A DNA stretch of 64,000 nt, from positions 62,001 to 126,000 of the forward strand of contig PNOH01000002.1 of assembly GCA_013824715.1 (NCBI GenBank), written 5' to 3'. Source of the stretch: Odoribacter sp. (GTDB taxonomy: Bacteria > Bacteroidota > Bacteroidia > Bacteroidales > Prolixibacteraceae). Below the pieces are notes generated by a model. That model saw only the letters and a program-made list of their open reading frames with translations. It was not told where the DNA came from and did not search any database. Below, piece by piece: positions 53,698 to 62,337 of this stretch. Position numbers and translations under genes: made by a program. The stretch's first letter is position 1, and each line of letters begins with the position of its first letter.

Positions 53698-55158
53698 TTA
53701 CTGGTCCCACCATACTTTGGAATCCATTTTATCTCCACCGGTCAATCTAGCGACTGCAGCTTCAACACCGGTTTTTGCGAGTGTATAATCCGAAGTTCCG
53801 TACATGAACCTGCGAGGTATCACTTTCGGGTTATTCGTAGCATCAGGGGCAGGTGTCAATGCAGGAATTCCGGTTCTCCTCCAATTGGCATATCCGGAAC
53901 ATCCGTCAGGGAAATAAGCTACATAAGCTTGTTTAGCAATTTGAGGCAAATTAGTACCTGCTGCACCGAGAGCGATATTAGCATTGGCAAAATAGGTAGC
54001 CGAAGGTAATGCAAGGCCCCATTGTTCATGTGAAGCATTAATCCCTGCTGTATATAAAGTTGCTGTTGATTCAGTTGTCCATCCTCGGTCAGCAGCTTCT
54101 GCACGGGCTAATAATATGCTGGCAGCTTTTATAATGAAAATAGGAGAAGTCTGTGTACGGTATGCCGGAGCAAATACATACGCATAATCCGGATTGGCTC
54201 CACACCATGGATCAATAAAAGTACGCGCCCTGCCATAAGGAACACCTTTTGTAGTGGCCGCGCCTGATGAAGTAGCGCCAAAAACAGCCTGACGGGCATC
54301 ACTGCCCAGGCTATTTAGAAGAGTCGTCATCGTTTCACTTTCACCATAGTCTTTACGTCCATCATACATGTTATAAAATGGATTTTTGAAAGCGCTTCCC
54401 GGATAATCAAGTCTGAAGTTGTCGGCATTGGTCGCAATTGATCCTGCCGGATCGTTTAGTGCAGCTTTAAACTGGGTTGCAGCGTAATCAGATGCTCCCG
54501 GATATTTCTTTGAAAGCCTCAAAGCCATAATCATTCTCATTGAATTGGCAAGTTTCTTCCATTTGGTCATATCTCCATTGTAAGCGATATCGCCCTTAAT
54601 CGGAGCTCCGGTAGTAACCTGGGCAACAGCTTCGGTAAGTTCCTTAATCAAATCCTTATAGATTGATTCCTGTGTGTCAAAAGCAACATTTGGATCGCCT
54701 TTAAGCGCCTGCGAATAAGGAATATCGCCCCAACGGTCGGTTAATCTCTGAAAAATAAATGCTTTCAGGATTCGGGCAATAGCAATCTGGTTAGCATTTG
54801 CTCCATTCAGGGCAGCAATTGCCTTTGTGTCTTCAGCAGTATTGGTGATGATTATATTCTGAAGATCATACAAGACTCCCGAATAAGTAGCCATCGGACT
54901 GGCTGTATTTGCTGAATAGTTGGATACATCAGGATACTGAGTTTCTGAGAAATACTGGCAATATAAAGCGGTTACCCTATTATTGGAAATTTCGCCAAAC
55001 CCGGAAAGAACATTGGTTAACAAAGCGGATGTAATCGGTTTGTTGGTTGCCGCCGGATTCACATTGGTGCTTCCAAAGTCTTCCAGTTTACTACAGCTCA
55101 TGGTAGTCAGAACTATTGCCAGTACAAGAGTTCCTATTTTATAAATTGATTTTTTCAT
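53698..55158 (-). CDS. SusD-like_2 family outer-membrane lipoprotein
   Basis: A 486-residue surface lipoprotein (TTMSC, Cys22). The opening LEDFGSTNVNPAATNKPI and ALLTNVLSGFG are those of the SusD-like_2 branch rather than the RagB branch, and the C-terminal SGYANWRRTGIPALTPAP with PRRFMYGTSDY also fits that branch. It starts 32 bases after susC2 and works as its lid. The two SusD proteins in this window are therefore of different subfamilies and not a recent duplication. Confidence 0.9.
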   Translation of the reverse strand: MKKSIYKIGTLVLAIVLTTMSCSKLEDFGSTNVNPAATNKPITSALLTNVLSGFGEISNNRVTALYCQYFSETQYPDVSNYSANTASPMATYSGVLYDLQNIIITNTAEDTKAIAALNGANANQIAIARILKAFIFQRLTDRWGDIPYSQALKGDPNVAFDTQESIYKDLIKELTEAVAQVTTGAPIKGDIAYNGDMTKWKKLANSMRMIMALRLSKKYPGASDYAATQFKAALNDPAGSIATNADNFRLDYPGSAFKNPFYNMYDGRKDYGESETMTTLLNSLGSDARQAVFGATSSGAATTKGVPYGRARTFIDPWCGANPDYAYVFAPAYRTQTSPIFIIKAASILLARAEAADRGWTTESTATLYTAGINASHEQWGLALPSATYFANANIALGAAGTNLPQIAKQAYVAYFPDGCSGYANWRRTGIPALTPAPDATNNPKVIPRRFMYGTSDYTLAKTGVEAAVARLTGGDKMDSKVWWDQ

Positions 55159-55190
55159 CTTTTAAAATATTAAAGTTTATATAGCAAATC

Positions 55191-58100
55191 CTAGAAGTTG
55201 ATCTTAATATTCGCGCCAAAAGAACGAACACCTGGCAACTGACCTGCTTCGCCTGCTGCTCTGGAAATTTCAGAAGGATCAAAGTCTTTGGTTTTAGCAT
55301 AAATAAGCCATGGGTTCTGTGCAATGAGAGAAATATTTACGGACTGTGCATATTTGTTCAAACCTATTTTATTTACAGGAACATTGTATCCAATACTTAA
55401 TTCCCGGAGTTTAATATAAGTCAGGTCATGAACATATTCGTCATAGTACTGATTGTCATAAGTTCCATGCCAGTATGACTGAGCTTCAACATACATGTCA
55501 ACAGGTTTACGGGTAGTCTGATCAACACCGAATACATGTATGCCACCACCATTGGCCACTGCATCACGAATCGGATTGCCCAAATCGTTCAGTCCTGAAG
55601 TTTTTGCTGTAAGTCCTGAGTAAGTACCCCACATGTCGGATAGAGAGAAGAATTTACCTCCAAACTGATAGTCAAAGTTCATGGTTAAAGTGAAATCCTT
55701 CATAATTTTAAAGGTATTCTGTACCCCACCGGTTACTTTTGGCAATACATTTCCAAAATATTTATTTTTGTTTGACACATAGTAACCATCACTGGTCAGC
55801 AATGGCAAGCCGGTAGCTTCATCAATCGTTTTACCAGCTCCAAATATTTCGCCCCATGCATGGCCTACTGCGTGTACCATTACCGGAGTTCCGCTTCTGG
55901 ATTCACCACTGGCAGTTGTCCACTGTCCTTGTACAGTAAACCTTTCAACGCCTTCTGCAATTTTTTCAATATCCATCTTTATCAGGTATGCAAAAGTGGC
56001 ATTGAAGTCCCATGAGAAATTGGTTAAGCTCACAGGTTTTAGATTTAAAGAAAGGTCAAGGCCTTGTTTCAAAATCTTACCAGTATTCAGATATTTGGAT
56101 CCAAAACCGCTGTAGTTTGCAATTGAAATGGCATAAGGAATATCGTTTTCAGAACCATCCCAGTAAGTTGCTGTAATTCCGGCTTTACTTTCAAAGAATC
56201 TTAATTCAAGACCAACTTCTTTTTGAGTTTTTACAGCTCCCCTGATATTTGGATCAACCAACTGATCAGGAGTTGACATCAGGAAATTACCATTCCACTG
56301 ATTAGCGCCTACTCCATAGGCAAATCCAGGATATGAATAAACTCCGATAGCTGTTGGGATTTCTCCCCACGATGCGCGGACTTTTCCGAAATTAAGCCAG
56401 GAAAGCTTTAATAGATCACTGAAAACGAATGAACTACCAAAAGATTTTGACAAAATAGAATTGTTATCTGATGGCAATACGGAATACCAGTCGTTACGCA
56501 AAGTGAATTCTGCAAAAAGGAAATCTTTGTAGCCCACATCGCCACGTGCAAATGCAGCCCTGTATTTTTCATTGTATCTGTCGTTGAAGATACGTGGCTG
56601 GTCTTTAGAGTTCGTTATAAGGAACAGATTCTTAATATTTAAACCATTCACCGTTTGTGCAGCATTGTATTTGTAAACAGAACTGAAAAAGTCGGTTCCT
56701 AAATTCGCGTTAACTTTAAAGTCATTGAAAGTCTTGGTGTAAGATATTAATGATTCGATGTTTTCACGTGTGGAATAAGAAGTTGAGGTTGAATAATAAC
56801 CTTTTGCTTCAGGTGCGTTTCCGGTTGTCTGGGTACCGCTGTCCATCAGGTCGCTGCTGTAAGTTGCTTCTGCCCAGGTGTTGTTTTGTTGCCTGCGGTA
56901 AGTAGCTTTTGCCGAAAGCCCATCCATAATCTCGTAATTTAAGGAGATATCGCCAAATAACCGGTCGGCCCTTGAAGGGATTTTTACCAAATCGAACCAC
57001 TTATAGAAATTATACCAGTAGTTACCTGCATAAAAAGGTTTGGTATTATTGGGATCATAAGCAGTTGGGTTATTATGGTTCCAACTTGCCCAGATTCCAT
57101 CAGAAGTTCTAAGGTCTTTCAGTTCTTTTATCTTGTTCATGTCAAGGTTTCGGTGAAACCATTGGTTGAATGAACCTGTTGACTGGTTTGAATATCCGTC
57201 GTCAAATTCACCCTGGGTTGATGAGGTGAAGAAATTTACATTGGCGCCAAAGGTCAACTTTTTAGTAACATCATAAGTAGTCTTTACAGTAAAAGTTGTT
57301 TTATTCAGACTAGTCTGTGGAAGTAAGCCTTTTACTGAAATATTTCCAATTACAGCACGGAAATTAAAATCTTCCGAAGCTTTTGAAATCGCTACAGTAT
57401 TGTTAAGGGTAAGTCCTTTATCAAAGAAATCCCTTGAATTGGTTGGGTGTGGAACCAGCGCTGTAGTTGTGCCGGTATATTTTGACCCTGGATACCATGA
57501 ATACCATGGAATGTATTCTTGTCCTGCCATTCTTGGTCCCCAGCTTGCATCATCCGAATAATCGGGATAATACTTACCGTCGAGAGGCTTCCATTCAACC
57601 GGATCTGTTGATTTGTATGAGTACCTGTACATATCCTGAACGTTTCCGCCAGCGTAATCATTCTGATAGTTTGGCATGATATAAATAGAAGAGGTAAGGA
57701 ACCCGCTATTTATTTCAACATCCATTGTTTTGTTGGCATTCATTTTGGCTTTTTTGGTCGTAATGATGATTGCACCATTAGCTCCCGCAGAACCAAGAAT
57801 GGCAGCAGCGCTAGGACCTGAGAGTACGCTGATATCTTCAATATCGTCCATGTTAATGTCGTTGGAGTTCGGTAATACAGTTCCATCAACAACATATAAG
57901 ACACCAGTACCTGTGCTAAAACCACCATCGCCACGTAAACGGATATTTCCTGTACGCCCAAGAGCAGCAGCAGATTGACCCTGGAATTGAATCCCTGATA
58001 CTTTTCCGGCTATAGCGTTATTTACGTTGGTTTGTCGAACGACAGTCAGTTTGTCAGCAGTAACAACCTGGTTTAAGGCAGAAGAACTCTTCGGAGCCCT

Positions 58101-58442
58101 TTTTATACCATAACCACTTGTCACAATTACTTCCTGAACCTTTACCACTTCAGATTCAAGCGTGACAGAATAACTGGAAGAACCGGTGATGGTTACTTCT
58201 TGTGTTGTCATTCCTACAAATGAAAAAACAAGAGTCTTGGCATCTTGTGGTACTTTCAGACGGAACACGCCTTCCATGTCAGTAATAGTTCCTAATGTCG
58301 TTCCTTTCACTGACACAGAAACACCAGGAATTGAACCTCCATCGTCAGCGGAGGTCACCTTGCCTGAGATCTCCCTGGTTTGGGCCACCAAAGCCTGCAA
58401 ACCAATTGCAAAGAATGCAAGTAATAACGCGATTTTTTTCAT
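55191..58442 (-). CDS. SusC/RagA-family TonB-linked outer-membrane transporter
   Basis: A 1083-residue transporter, partner of the SusD-like_2 protein. From the ATG at 58440-58442 comes the signal MKKIALLLAFFAIGLQALVAQ, identical over 15 residues to that of the other SusC. The carboxypeptidase-like domain (EISGKVTSADDGGSIPGVSV) follows, then a plug with VTSGYGIKRAPKSSSAL and LYVVDGTVLPNSNDINMDDIEDISVL, and a barrel ending FGANIKINF. The upstream in-frame start (ten more residues) is less likely. Its operon adds a DUF1735-type lipoprotein but no enzyme. Confidence 0.94.
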   Translation of the reverse strand: MKKIALLLAFFAIGLQALVAQTREISGKVTSADDGGSIPGVSVSVKGTTLGTITDMEGVFRLKVPQDAKTLVFSFVGMTTQEVTITGSSSYSVTLESEVVKVQEVIVTSGYGIKRAPKSSSALNQVVTADKLTVVRQTNVNNAIAGKVSGIQFQGQSAAALGRTGNIRLRGDGGFSTGTGVLYVVDGTVLPNSNDINMDDIEDISVLSGPSAAAILGSAGANGAIIITTKKAKMNANKTMDVEINSGFLTSSIYIMPNYQNDYAGGNVQDMYRYSYKSTDPVEWKPLDGKYYPDYSDDASWGPRMAGQEYIPWYSWYPGSKYTGTTTALVPHPTNSRDFFDKGLTLNNTVAISKASEDFNFRAVIGNISVKGLLPQTSLNKTTFTVKTTYDVTKKLTFGANVNFFTSSTQGEFDDGYSNQSTGSFNQWFHRNLDMNKIKELKDLRTSDGIWASWNHNNPTAYDPNNTKPFYAGNYWYNFYKWFDLVKIPSRADRLFGDISLNYEIMDGLSAKATYRRQQNNTWAEATYSSDLMDSGTQTTGNAPEAKGYYSTSTSYSTRENIESLISYTKTFNDFKVNANLGTDFFSSVYKYNAAQTVNGLNIKNLFLITNSKDQPRIFNDRYNEKYRAAFARGDVGYKDFLFAEFTLRNDWYSVLPSDNNSILSKSFGSSFVFSDLLKLSWLNFGKVRASWGEIPTAIGVYSYPGFAYGVGANQWNGNFLMSTPDQLVDPNIRGAVKTQKEVGLELRFFESKAGITATYWDGSENDIPYAISIANYSGFGSKYLNTGKILKQGLDLSLNLKPVSLTNFSWDFNATFAYLIKMDIEKIAEGVERFTVQGQWTTASGESRSGTPVMVHAVGHAWGEIFGAGKTIDEATGLPLLTSDGYYVSNKNKYFGNVLPKVTGGVQNTFKIMKDFTLTMNFDYQFGGKFFSLSDMWGTYSGLTAKTSGLNDLGNPIRDAVANGGGIHVFGVDQTTRKPVDMYVEAQSYWHGTYDNQYYDEYVHDLTYIKLRELSIGYNVPVNKIGLNKYAQSVNISLIAQNPWLIYAKTKDFDPSEISRAAGEAGQLPGVRSFGANIKINF

Positions 58443-58838
58443 GTAAAATAGTTTTAAATTAAACAGCATCATTTTTTAATGAAAAATAGGAAGGTAATAT
58501 CACATCTAAATTCCCCATTTAAGTTAATCAACTTTAAATTTGATTCCCCCAAACCAAATTTAATGGGAATTTACAAGCCGAATTTTTTAAGACCCCCTTT
58601 CAAAAATCAACACTCTGAATAAGTCAGGATTATTGATTCGTATCACAAATTTAGAAAAATGTATATAGGAAGGTAGATATCTGGAGAAAAAATAAATACA
58701 TATTTTAACAGTGTTAATAAATATTAAAAAACATGATCGTTTTTTAATAGATGTCTTGTTTTTGTAATAATTTGAATATTAATTTAATATGACTCATTCA
58801 GGAAAGAATACCGGGATGCTATTAAGAACCAGTCTAAA
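58443..58838. other. Leader region of the second Sus operon, no gene
   Basis: This 396-bp AT-rich stretch separates susC2 from the phosphatase gene. It contains no open frame worth calling. An imperfect inverted repeat lies at 58507-58522 and 58556-58573 (TAAATTCCCCATT against AATGGGAATTTA), and TAAATTTG-like boxes occur on both strands, but no complete -33/-7 pair is convincing. The operon promoter should be here. Confidence 0.45.
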
Positions 58839-59591
58839 TTACAAAATCGCAATTAATTCTTTAATTTCATTGATAAACCACGTTCTGGTTTGATGTTTCA
58901 GTACTAAATATGTACAGTTTGGAACCGTTTGAATTGATTTTATAGCATCTGGTATGTCGTGCAATCCGTGATTTAAAAACATGATCTGATCAATTCCGAA
59001 TTCAAGGGCGCCTTCGATGTCTGTTTCCCACGAATCACCTATCATTATACTTGTTCCCTTTTTCGCATTGGTCGTTTTCAGGGCATGTTCGAAGATCTGC
59101 CTGTGCGGTTTCGTGGTGTGAATTTCTTCTGAAATGAAGATTTTTGAAAAGAACCCGGCCAATCCGCTATTTCTTAACTTGTCGCGCTGTACCTCGCTGA
59201 ATCCATTGGTAATTATGTGCATTTGATATCCCCTGGCGTTTAAGGTTGTTAGGGTTTCGATTGTACAAGGGAATAATTCAGTTTGGAGCGCCATATTTCC
59301 GAGGTACTGTCCGTTCAGTTCGGCCCAGTCCAGACCGGAAATGTTGAATGCCTGCAGTGATTTCGAAAACCTTTCGATAATTAATGTCTGTTTGGTGATT
59401 TTCCGGGAATGGTAGTCATTCCAAAGCGATTTATTAATTTGTTCATATACCCGAAAGTAGGAATCAAAAGAACTCAATCCGGGAAGGATTTCGTTTTGAC
59501 CGAGTGTTAGTTCCATGGCCCGGTAGGAGTTGGCCGTAAAATCCCAAAGTGTGTTGTCGAGGTCAAAAAATAGATGATCGTATTTTCTCAT
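58839..59591 (-). CDS. HAD-family pyrimidine nucleotidase, YjjG-like
   Basis: A 250-residue cytoplasmic phosphatase. Motif I is FFDLDNTLWDF with Asp10 (nucleophile) and Asp12; motif II is IITNGFSEVQRDKL; Lys in HTTKPHRQIFEHAL is motif III; IMIGDSWETDIEGAL is motif IV. NTLWDF and the cap order match the YjjG group, which removes phosphate from non-canonical pyrimidine nucleotides. I start at 59589-59591; the frame extends thirteen residues further with no conservation expected. Confidence 0.88.
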   Translation of the reverse strand: MRKYDHLFFDLDNTLWDFTANSYRAMELTLGQNEILPGLSSFDSYFRVYEQINKSLWNDYHSRKITKQTLIIERFSKSLQAFNISGLDWAELNGQYLGNMALQTELFPCTIETLTTLNARGYQMHIITNGFSEVQRDKLRNSGLAGFFSKIFISEEIHTTKPHRQIFEHALKTTNAKKGTSIMIGDSWETDIEGALEFGIDQIMFLNHGLHDIPDAIKSIQTVPNCTYLVLKHQTRTWFINEIKELIAIL

Positions 59592-59715
59592 TAAACTGTT
59601 ATTTTTACCATATGGGCACATAGAATACATTGTTATATATGCGAATCTAGAGTTTGGTTTTTAAACCCGGAGGGTTGGAATGATTATAGAAAATTGTTGG
59701 AGAACGCGCCCTTTA

Positions 59716-59806
59716 ACCACGAAGTGGTGACATAAATCTGCCATGCCTTCGGCATTTAAACCCCTTTTTATCCTAATTTGCTATAATCCTATCATGCCTT
59801 CGGCAT
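59716..59806. repeat. Short hairpin repeats upstream of the phosphatase gene
   Basis: ATGCCTTCGGCAT (a 5+5 hairpin) occurs twice, at 59743-59755 and 59794-59806, 51 bases apart, next to a third hairpin ACCACGAAGTGGT at 59716-59728. All have a 3-base TTC or GAA loop. Such tiny palindromes are frequent as intergenic repeats in Bacteroidota. The 281-bp gap (59592-59872) carries no gene. Confidence 0.7.
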
Positions 59807-59872
59807 TATCATTCTATTGTTTTTTCAACTCTTGATTCGCATTATAAATTATTTTCAATGTTCTATGTGGTT

Positions 59873-60571
59873 TTATTTTTCGTCTTCTTTTTCAATGTTT
59901 TCGCAGAACCCTTCCAATACGATCACAATTTCTCCTTTGATGGTTTTCGAACTAAAATATTCAATCAATTCGGCCAATGTTCCCCTGCGGTTTTCTTCAA
60001 AGAATTTTGACAATTCGCGCGACACGCTAGCCTTTCTGTCCGGTCCCATGAATTCGGCAAACTGTTCCAGGCTTTTGATTAATCGGTAGGGTGACTCATA
60101 AAAAATCATGGTACGGGTTTCGGTAACCAATTCCCTGATTTTTTTTTGGCGGCCTTTTTTTTGTGGTAGAAACCCTTCGAAAGTAAAGCGGTCGGTTGGG
60201 AAACCGGAATTGACCAGGGCGGGTATCAGGGCGGTTGCGCCAGGCAAACATTCAACTTCAATATCCTTTTCAAGGCAGGTCCTGACCAGGAGGAATCCCG
60301 GGTCACTGATTCCCGGAGTGCCTGCGTCCGAAATGAGGGCTACGTTTTTTCCGTCTTCAATCTGCCGGGCAATCATTTCGACTGTTTTGTGCTCGTTGAA
60401 TTTGTGATGGGACACTAATTTATTCCTGATTTCGAAATGAGCCAATAGTTTTGCTGAAGTTCGGGTGTCCTCTGCTAAAATAACATCCGCTTCTTTTAAA
60501 ATCCGGATACCCCTGATGGTCATGTCTTCCAGGTTTCCGATCGGTGTTGGAACTAAAAATAGTTTGCCCAT
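59873..60571 (-). CDS. rsmI: 16S rRNA (cytidine-1402-2'-O)-methyltransferase
   Basis: A 232-residue SAM-dependent enzyme that methylates the 2'-OH of C1402 in the ribosomal decoding centre. LFLVPTPIGNLEDMTIRGI opens the protein; AEDTRTSAKLLAHF, ALISDAGTPGISDPGF and CLPGATALIPALVNSG are characteristic RsmI blocks. MIFYESPYRLIKSLEQF is the second subdomain signature. Length is shorter than E. coli RsmI (286) because the C-terminal extension is missing, as is usual in this phylum. It directly follows the acidic protein gene with no spacer. Confidence 0.94.
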   Translation of the reverse strand: MGKLFLVPTPIGNLEDMTIRGIRILKEADVILAEDTRTSAKLLAHFEIRNKLVSHHKFNEHKTVEMIARQIEDGKNVALISDAGTPGISDPGFLLVRTCLEKDIEVECLPGATALIPALVNSGFPTDRFTFEGFLPQKKGRQKKIRELVTETRTMIFYESPYRLIKSLEQFAEFMGPDRKASVSRELSKFFEENRRGTLAELIEYFSSKTIKGEIVIVLEGFCENIEKEDEK

Positions 60572-61594
60572 TTATTTAGTGAACCGTCGTTTAAGGAGAT
60601 CAACAAACTTCAGACTGGTTTCATTTTTCTGCAAGGTGAGATTTGCCTTCAGATAATCAACGGCTTGTTGAATGGTTTCCAGTTTGTCGAGATGATCAAT
60701 CACCAAATTGTATTTGTCGGTGTTATTACTGAATATTTCGCGAATGAAAAGGAAACGGTCATTCAATCCGATTGATGATCTCAAACTGGAAATAGGAACA
60801 TTGCCCAGATTGGTTTCAACCGGTTTGTTCTCACTAATGACATCATTCAGCGAACGTTCTTTCTGGAAAGTTTCTCCTTCAACTTGTTTTTCTTTTAGAT
60901 TATCTTCAGGTTTTGGAATTTCGTTCATAACCGGACGGGTTGCCGGGCCCGAAACAGGGGTAAAGTGAATAGTCCCGTCTTCTTCTTCATCCAGATCTTC
61001 GATTTGAATTTCGCGGATTTTGGAATGCGAATCTGGTTTGATTTCATTGATCTGTACCGTTGATTCTGGTTGAGGTACTTCTTCCGGTTCTTCATCTTCA
61101 ATTTCTTCTTCTTCTTCCTGAATTTTTTCAACATCTTCAACGTCATCTCCGTTCAGGGCGATATCTTCGTCCACTTCATCGGGTTCATCTTCATCTTTTT
61201 CTTCATCTTTTTCTTCTTCCTCCGAATCATCCTCTTCGAATTCATCCTCGTCTGAACTATAGGCTAGTTCATCTTCATCGGCCAAATCCTCAGGTTCTGA
61301 AAATTCCTGCTCTTCAAAATTGATAATTTCAAGTTCCGGATCAGGAAAATTTAAATTGGAGACTTCGTCTTCTGCATCATCTTCCATATTTTCTTCTGTT
61401 CCTTCAACTAAAGTTACCGGCTTCTCTGATACTTCCTTTAACAATTCTATTTCCTGACATAATAGCCTGGCCCTGCTCAGCGCCAAATCAATAATTAAAG
61501 ATGAATCGCTTTCTGATTCAGCAATTTCGGAGGTTAAAGTTTTAAGTTCTTCCAGATCTTTATTGATAATCCGGATCAAATTGTTTGCATTCAT
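60572..61594 (-). CDS. Acidic conserved Bacteroidota protein of unknown function
   Basis: A 340-residue protein with three parts. Residues 1-65 form a helical start (IRIINKDLEELKTLTSEIAES). Residues 65-250 are very acidic and low in complexity, rich in Glu and Asp (long runs of E, D and S). The last 70 residues are a conserved small domain: SIGLNDRFLFIREIFSNN, NLVIDHLDKLETI and AVDYLKANLTLQKNETS. This C-terminal domain I recall in many Bacteroidota proteins encoded beside rsmI, without known function. It adjoins rsmI with no bases between and is divergent from tdk. Confidence 0.75.
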   Translation of the reverse strand: MNANNLIRIINKDLEELKTLTSEIAESESDSSLIIDLALSRARLLCQEIELLKEVSEKPVTLVEGTEENMEDDAEDEVSNLNFPDPELEIINFEEQEFSEPEDLADEDELAYSSDEDEFEEDDSEEEEKDEEKDEDEPDEVDEDIALNGDDVEDVEKIQEEEEEIEDEEPEEVPQPESTVQINEIKPDSHSKIREIQIEDLDEEEDGTIHFTPVSGPATRPVMNEIPKPEDNLKEKQVEGETFQKERSLNDVISENKPVETNLGNVPISSLRSSIGLNDRFLFIREIFSNNTDKYNLVIDHLDKLETIQQAVDYLKANLTLQKNETSLKFVDLLKRRFTK

Positions 61595-61761
61595 TTTTAT
61601 TTTTGATTTAATCGGTAATTCAATCTTGTTTCTATCCGTAAAGATTTAAATTTATCTTTGTTTTCAATAACGGCATTGCATTTTCTGAAACATCTGCGTT
61701 CATCGTGGATGCAGTAATTGAAGCATCGTAAAAGTACAAAAATCTTTAGCATATTACGTAC

Positions 61762-62337
61762 ATGTTTATTGAAAGGGGCATCAACAGACAAAAAAAGACC
61801 GGCAGTATCGAAGTCATTGCGGGTTCTATGTTTTCAGGGAAAACAGAAGAATTAATCAGGCGACTGAAACGGGCAAAAATTGCGAAATTGAAGGTCGAAA
61901 TTTTTAAACCAGCCATGGATACCCGGTATTCGGTGGCTGAAGTAGTTTCGCACGACGAAAATTCGATATTAAGCACTCCGGTTGAAAATTCAGGAAATAT
62001 TATGCTTTTAACCGGCGATGTTGATGTGATTGGTATTGATGAAGCGCAGTTTTTTGATCATGGACTGATTGATGTCAGCATCACGCTTGCCAACATGGGC
62101 ATTCGGGTAATTATTGCCGGCCTGGACATGGATTTTAAAGGAAAACCTTTTGGCCCGATTCCGGGACTGATGGCCGTTGCCGACCATATCACCAAAGTTC
62201 ACGCCATTTGCATGAGATGTGGCGATGTCGCCCAGTTCTCGTACCGTTTTTCGAAAGCCGATAAATTGGTGCTGCTGGGCGAAAAAGATGAATACGAACC
62301 TTTGTGCCGTTCCTGTTATACTAAAGCTATCCGGTAA
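61762..62337 (+). CDS. tdk: Thymidine kinase
   Basis: A 191-residue type II thymidine kinase that phosphorylates thymidine for salvage. [15 protein letters not shown] is the P-loop, IDEAQFFD is the Walker B-like lid, and a zinc site is formed by CMRC and CRSC (CxxC twice). The 191 residues match bacterial enzymes. Its stop codon shares one base with the start of murF-alr (TAATG), so the two are translationally coupled, although their roles differ. Confidence 0.95.
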   Translation: MFIERGINRQKKTGSIEVIAGSMFSGKTEELIRRLKRAKIAKLKVEIFKPAMDTRYSVAEVVSHDENSILSTPVENSGNIMLLTGDVDVIGIDEAQFFDHGLIDVSITLANMGIRVIIAGLDMDFKGKPFGPIPGLMAVADHITKVHAICMRCGDVAQFSYRFSKADKLVLLGEKDEYEPLCRSCYTKAIR

